Source: AP-16 sp963755055 (GTDB lineage: Bacteria; Pseudomonadota; Alphaproteobacteria; Rhizobiales; Xanthobacteraceae). Taken from it: a stretch of 64,000 nt of DNA. Positions 60,797-64,000 of this stretch are shown piece by piece. The notes beneath the pieces were generated by a model. It saw nothing but the letters and a program-made list of their open reading frames with translations, ran no database searches and was not told the DNA's origin. Each line of letters starts with the position of its first letter. Position 1 is the stretch's first letter. The translations under genes and the position numbers were made by a program. The stretch spans positions 1 through 64,000 of the forward strand of contig CAVWIS010000030.1 of NCBI GenBank assembly GCA_963755055.1, written 5' to 3'.

Positions 60797-63141
60797 GATC
60801 GCTTGGCGGCATTGATCGCGCGCCAGACGCGCTCGGGGGTCGCCGGCATGTCGATATGCTTGATGCCGAGGTCGGCGAGTGCGTCGCAGATCGCGTTCAT
60901 CACCGAGGTCAGCGCGCCGGCGCAGCCGGCCTCGCCGCAGCCCTTGATGCCGAGCGGGTTGGTGGTGGCGGGCACCGGGTGGCTGGTGACGCGAAAATCC
61001 GGCGTGTCTGCCGCGCGCGGCATCGCGTAGTCCATGTAGGAGCCGGTCTTGAGCTGGCCGTCCTCGTCGTAGGCGGTGACCTCCATCAGCACCTGGCCGA
61101 TGCCCTGGGTGACGCCGCCGTGGATCTGGCCCTCGACCAGCAGCGGATTGACGATGGTGCCGAAATCGTTGACCGAGACGTATTTCACCACCTCGACAAT
61201 GCCGGTGTCGGGATCGACCTCCACCTCGCAGACGTGACAGCCGTTAGGAAAGGCCGACGGGATCGTCTCGGAGACGTGCTTGACGTCGAGCGAGGAGGGC
61301 ATGTCGGGCGGCAGTGCCACGCCGCGGCGGAGCTTTTCGGCGAGTTCCAGGATGCCGACCGAGCGGTCGGTCCCGGCGATGACGAATTGTCCGGCACGGA
61401 ACTCGATGTCGGCGGGCGCCGCCTCGAGCACCACGCTCGCGACCTTTCGTCCCTGCTCGATCACCTTGTCGGCCGCCTCGACGATCGCGGTGCCGCTCAT
61501 CATCATCGAACGCGAGCCTCCGGTGCCGCCGCCGGCCACCAGTTGGTCGCTGTCGCCCTGGATGAGGCGGATGCGGTCGAACGGGATGCCGAGCCGCTCG
61601 CTCAAGACTTGCGCGAACGGGGCGGCGTGGCCCTGGCCGTAGTCGAGCGTGCCGGTGATGATGGTCACCGCGCCGTCCGCCTCGAAGCGGATGCCGCCCA
61701 TCTCCTTGCTCGGCGGCGCCGTCACCTCGAGATAGCTGCCGAGGCCGATGCCGCGCAGCTTTCCGCGCTTGCGGCTGTCGCGCTTGCGCTGCGCAAAACC
61801 TTTCCAGTCGGAGACCTCGACTGCCTCATCGAATACGGCGGGGAAATCGCCGCTGTCGTAGGTCATGCCGGAAGCCGCCGCATAGGGAATCTGGCCGGGC
61901 TTCACCTGGTTGCGCCGGCGCAGCGCCAGGCGGTCGATGCCCATTTCTGCCGCCGCGACGTCGATCAGCCGCTCCATGAAATAGTTGCCCTCGGGGCGGC
62001 CGGCGCCGCGATAGGCGCTGACCAGGGTGGTGTTGGTGAACATGCATTTGGTCGACACTTCTATGAGCGGCGTGCGGTAGACGCCCATTGCGTTCTTCAC
62101 GATGTTGAGCGTCGACATCACCGGCGCCACGGTGCCGAGATAGCCGCCCATGTTGCCGAAGCCGATCATCCTGAGCGCGAGAAAATGTCCCTTGGCGTCG
62201 AGCGCGAGCTCGCCGACGAATTCGTGGTCGCGGCCGTGGCTGTCGGAGACGAAGCTCTCGGAGCGGTCGGCGGTCCACTTCACCGGGCGGCCGAGCGCGC
62301 GCGCCGCGTGCAGGATGCCGACATATTCCGGATAGACCGCGGCCTTCATGCCGAACGAGCCGCCGACATTGCCGGCGAGCACCCGCACCTTCTGCGGCGG
62401 CACGCCAAGGATGTCGGCGAGCTGGCCGCGCATGCCGAACGCGCCCTGGCAGCCGACATGCATGGTCCAATGATCCGCACCGGCGTCGTAGACGGCGATG
62501 GCGGCGCGCGGCTCCATGGCGCTGACCACGACGCGGCTGTTGGTCATCGCGAGCCGGGTCACGTGGGCGGCCTCGGCGAAGGCCGCGGCGACTTTTTCCG
62601 CATCCCCGTAATGGTAGTCGAGCGCGACGTTGCCGGGCACGTCGTCGTAGAGCTGCGGCGCGCCGTCCTTCGCGGCCTCGCTCGGCCGGGTCACGGCGGG
62701 CAGGTTGTCAATGTCGACGATCACCGCCTCGGCGGCATCCCTGGCGGCGAGCGGCGTCTCGGCCACCACCACGGCGACCGGGTCGCCGACGAATCGCACC
62801 TTGTCGGCGGCAAACGCCGGGCGCACCGGCTTGCGCATGGGCGAGCCGTCGCGGTTGTTGAACGGCACGACGCATTTCAGCGTGCCGTAGCCGGCGAGGT
62901 CCGCCCCGGTGTAGACGCCGAGCACGCCCGGCATGCCGCGGGCCGCGGAGGTGTCGATGCCGCGGATCACGCCGTGGGCGGAAGTGCTGCGCACCATCAC
63001 CGCATAGGCCTGACCGGGCAGGTTGACGTCGTCGGTATAGCGGCCGTGGCCCTGCACCAGCACGGGGTCCTCGGTGCGCCGCACCGGCTGGCCGATGCCG
63101 AATTTTTTCAGGCTCCAGTCGGTGTGATCCTGGATGTTCAT
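60793..63141 (-). CDS. Xanthine-dehydrogenase-family molybdopterin-binding subunit (CoxL form II-like)
   Basis: 782 residues. Molybdenum-cofactor large-subunit layout: N-terminal domain GQPVRRTEDPVLVQGHGRYTDD, then VKWTADRSESFVSDSHGRDH, AYRGAGRPEGNYFMERL (the AYRGAGR motif of form II, rather than the AYRCSFR of true CO dehydrogenase), GGGTGGSRSMMMSG, and the catalytic Glu in KGCGEAGCAGALTSVMNA. No FAD (CoxM) or [2Fe-2S] (CoxS) subunit gene lies in the window, although they could lie beyond it. It probably hydroxylates a purine or N-heterocycle. The start ATG 63141 is 51 bases past CATGACATGCC. Confidence 0.9.
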   Translation of the reverse strand: MNIQDHTDWSLKKFGIGQPVRRTEDPVLVQGHGRYTDDVNLPGQAYAVMVRSTSAHGVIRGIDTSAARGMPGVLGVYTGADLAGYGTLKCVVPFNNRDGSPMRKPVRPAFAADKVRFVGDPVAVVVAETPLAARDAAEAVIVDIDNLPAVTRPSEAAKDGAPQLYDDVPGNVALDYHYGDAEKVAAAFAEAAHVTRLAMTNSRVVVSAMEPRAAIAVYDAGADHWTMHVGCQGAFGMRGQLADILGVPPQKVRVLAGNVGGSFGMKAAVYPEYVGILHAARALGRPVKWTADRSESFVSDSHGRDHEFVGELALDAKGHFLALRMIGFGNMGGYLGTVAPVMSTLNIVKNAMGVYRTPLIEVSTKCMFTNTTLVSAYRGAGRPEGNYFMERLIDVAAAEMGIDRLALRRRNQVKPGQIPYAAASGMTYDSGDFPAVFDEAVEVSDWKGFAQRKRDSRKRGKLRGIGLGSYLEVTAPPSKEMGGIRFEADGAVTIITGTLDYGQGHAAPFAQVLSERLGIPFDRIRLIQGDSDQLVAGGGTGGSRSMMMSGTAIVEAADKVIEQGRKVASVVLEAAPADIEFRAGQFVIAGTDRSVGILELAEKLRRGVALPPDMPSSLDVKHVSETIPSAFPNGCHVCEVEVDPDTGIVEVVKYVSVNDFGTIVNPLLVEGQIHGGVTQGIGQVLMEVTAYDEDGQLKTGSYMDYAMPRAADTPDFRVTSHPVPATTNPLGIKGCGEAGCAGALTSVMNAICDALADLGIKHIDMPATPERVWRAINAAKRS

Positions 63142-63349
63142 GACATGCCTTTTGTTGTGATGGTCCGCAGGGGATTGAACGGCTTATAGCAAGCGCCGCC
63201 GCGCGTGACCTGAGGCCCGCCATGCGGGGAGGGCATGCGACAGGCGCAGATTGGAGCCTGATCGACAATCCGGTCGCAGTGCCTCGATATTGTGCAGCTT
63301 TTCGATGCCGTCATGGTGGCGTCCGGCACCGACGTGGTAGGGGAACGCG

Positions 63350-64000
63350 ATGATTCCCTGGTCCCTCCTCGATACCACGCAAGTACCCGAAGGCGTCGAG
63401 CTCCGCCTGATGCGGCGCGGCGGCGAGTTCGCCATCATGCTGGGCTCCGACGAGCTGATGAACAGCCGTCGCAGCGGATCCGAGGAGGCGCTCGCCACCA
63501 TCGCCTGCGAGCGCATTGGTGCCCGCGAGAAGCCGCTGGTCCTGATCGGCGGGCTGGGCATGGGTTTTACGCTCCGGGCGGCGCTCGCGGTGCTCGGAGC
63601 TGAGGCGCGGATCGTCGTCGCCGAGCTGGTGCCGGCGGTCCTCGCATGGGCCCGCGGGCCGATGGCGGAAGTCTTTGGCGCCAGCCTGACCGATCCGCGC
63701 GTCGATATCCGCGAGGCCGACGTCGGCGACCTGATCCGGGCCGGCGGGCCGATGTACGACGCGATCCTGCTCGACGTCGACAACGGCCCGGAGGGTGTGA
63801 CCCGAAAGGCCAATGACGGGCTGTACGACCTGGACGGATTGAGCGCCGCCCGCGCGGCGCTGCATCCCGGCGGCGTGCTGGCGGTATGGTCGTCGGGACC
63901 GGACCAGGATTTCACCCGGCGGCTGCGCCGGAGCGGCTTCGACGTCGACGAGGTCCGGGTGCGCGCCAACGGGGCGCGCGGCGGAGCGCGGCACGTGATC
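63350..64000 (+). CDS. Spermidine-synthase-like protein (partial, runs off the window)
   Basis: 217 codons read from ATG 63350, with AGGGGAACGCG upstream, to the window end without a stop. The Rossmann methyltransferase-like core has VLIGGLGMGFTLRAALAVLG (the GGLGMGF SAM/dcSAM loop near residue 67) followed by RIVVAELVPAVLAW, VDIREADVGDLIR and YDAILLDVDNGPEG (the catalytic Asp region). It belongs to the spermine/spermidine synthase superfamily; the product may be a generic SAM-dependent enzyme, because the aminopropyl-acceptor Tyr/Asp pair cannot be confirmed here. It diverges from the xanthine-dehydrogenase-family gene. Confidence 0.75.
   Translation, partial: MIPWSLLDTTQVPEGVELRLMRRGGEFAIMLGSDELMNSRRSGSEEALATIACERIGAREKPLVLIGGLGMGFTLRAALAVLGAEARIVVAELVPAVLAWARGPMAEVFGASLTDPRVDIREADVGDLIRAGGPMYDAILLDVDNGPEGVTRKANDGLYDLDGLSAARAALHPGGVLAVWSSGPDQDFTRRLRRSGFDVDEVRVRANGARGGARHVI

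Noticed and set aside
60733..63189. Long plus-strand open frame opposite the xanthine-dehydrogenase-family gene
   Set aside because: It is the antisense shadow of a high-GC gene: Arg/His/Asp-rich, with no domain or ribosome site. The minus-strand gene has clear catalytic motifs.

Overview
The window is about 64 kb of high-GC DNA. It looks like a chromosomal accessory or catabolic region from an alphaproteobacterium of the order Hyphomicrobiales, probably near Bradyrhizobium, Rhodopseudomonas or a Xanthobacteraceae relative. This placement is inferred from an Omp25/31-type outer-membrane barrel protein, many ABC uptake systems for amino acids and peptides, several LLM-type flavin oxidoreductases, and the abundant intergenic palindromes typical of that group. 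No rRNA, tRNA, CRISPR array or phage structural gene was seen.

Layout. 0-2.7 kb: a decayed IS4-family insertion sequence and an outer-membrane barrel gene with a clear terminator. 2.9-9 kb: two adjacent polysaccharide-deacetylase genes, a Sel1-repeat protein, an SsuD-like monooxygenase and a secreted serine hydrolase. 9-15.2 kb: a complete peptide/dipeptide-type ABC transporter whose permease pair, ATPase pair and binding protein form three differently oriented blocks. 15.3-21.5 kb: an opine-dehydrogenase-like enzyme, a quinone-oxidoreductase-like enzyme, a dienelactone hydrolase, a carbamate kinase and a cyclic-2,3-diphosphoglycerate-synthetase-like GTPase. 22.4-24.2 kb: a membrane-anchored [2Fe-2S] ferredoxin/class III cyclase fusion. 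24.4-27.5 kb: an amino-acid ABC transporter operon. 27.7-33.2 kb: two LLM oxidoreductases, a methyltransferase, an NTF2-like protein, an SDR and an Asp/Glu-racemase-superfamily protein. 33.2-35.1 kb: a group II intron inserted inside one copy of a palindromic repeat. 35.3-41.4 kb: a hydroxyacid dehydrogenase, an ADP-forming acyl-CoA synthetase with a degenerate second fragment further on, an LLM oxidoreductase and a HAD phosphatase. 41.4-53.3 kb: a long minus-strand catabolic block containing a uronate-dehydrogenase-like enzyme, a ThDP enzyme, a thioesterase, an enoyl-CoA hydratase, two acyl-CoA dehydrogenases, a cupin, a GMC oxidoreductase, a deazaflavin-type reductase, an amidohydrolase and an alpha/beta hydrolase. 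53.6-55.2 kb: a secreted FecR-domain protein, a small double-glycine peptide and an ECF sigma factor. 55.5-63.1 kb: purine/pyrimidine-type genes (PuuE-like allantoinase, truncated ureidoglycolate lyase, dihydropyrimidinase, a THI5-like binding protein, a xanthine-dehydrogenase-family molybdenum subunit). The window ends inside a spermidine-synthase-like gene.

The genes mostly describe uptake (three transporter systems) and oxidative or hydrolytic breakdown of nitrogenous and carboxylic compounds. A strong overall feature is that about nine otherwise well-conserved genes carry single-base frameshifts at short base runs. Sequencing or assembly indels are the simplest reading, although real decay in some of them cannot be excluded. 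At least five gene families of intergenic palindromes punctuate the region. The most prominent, about 160 bp with GTAGGGTGGGC termini, occurs eight times.
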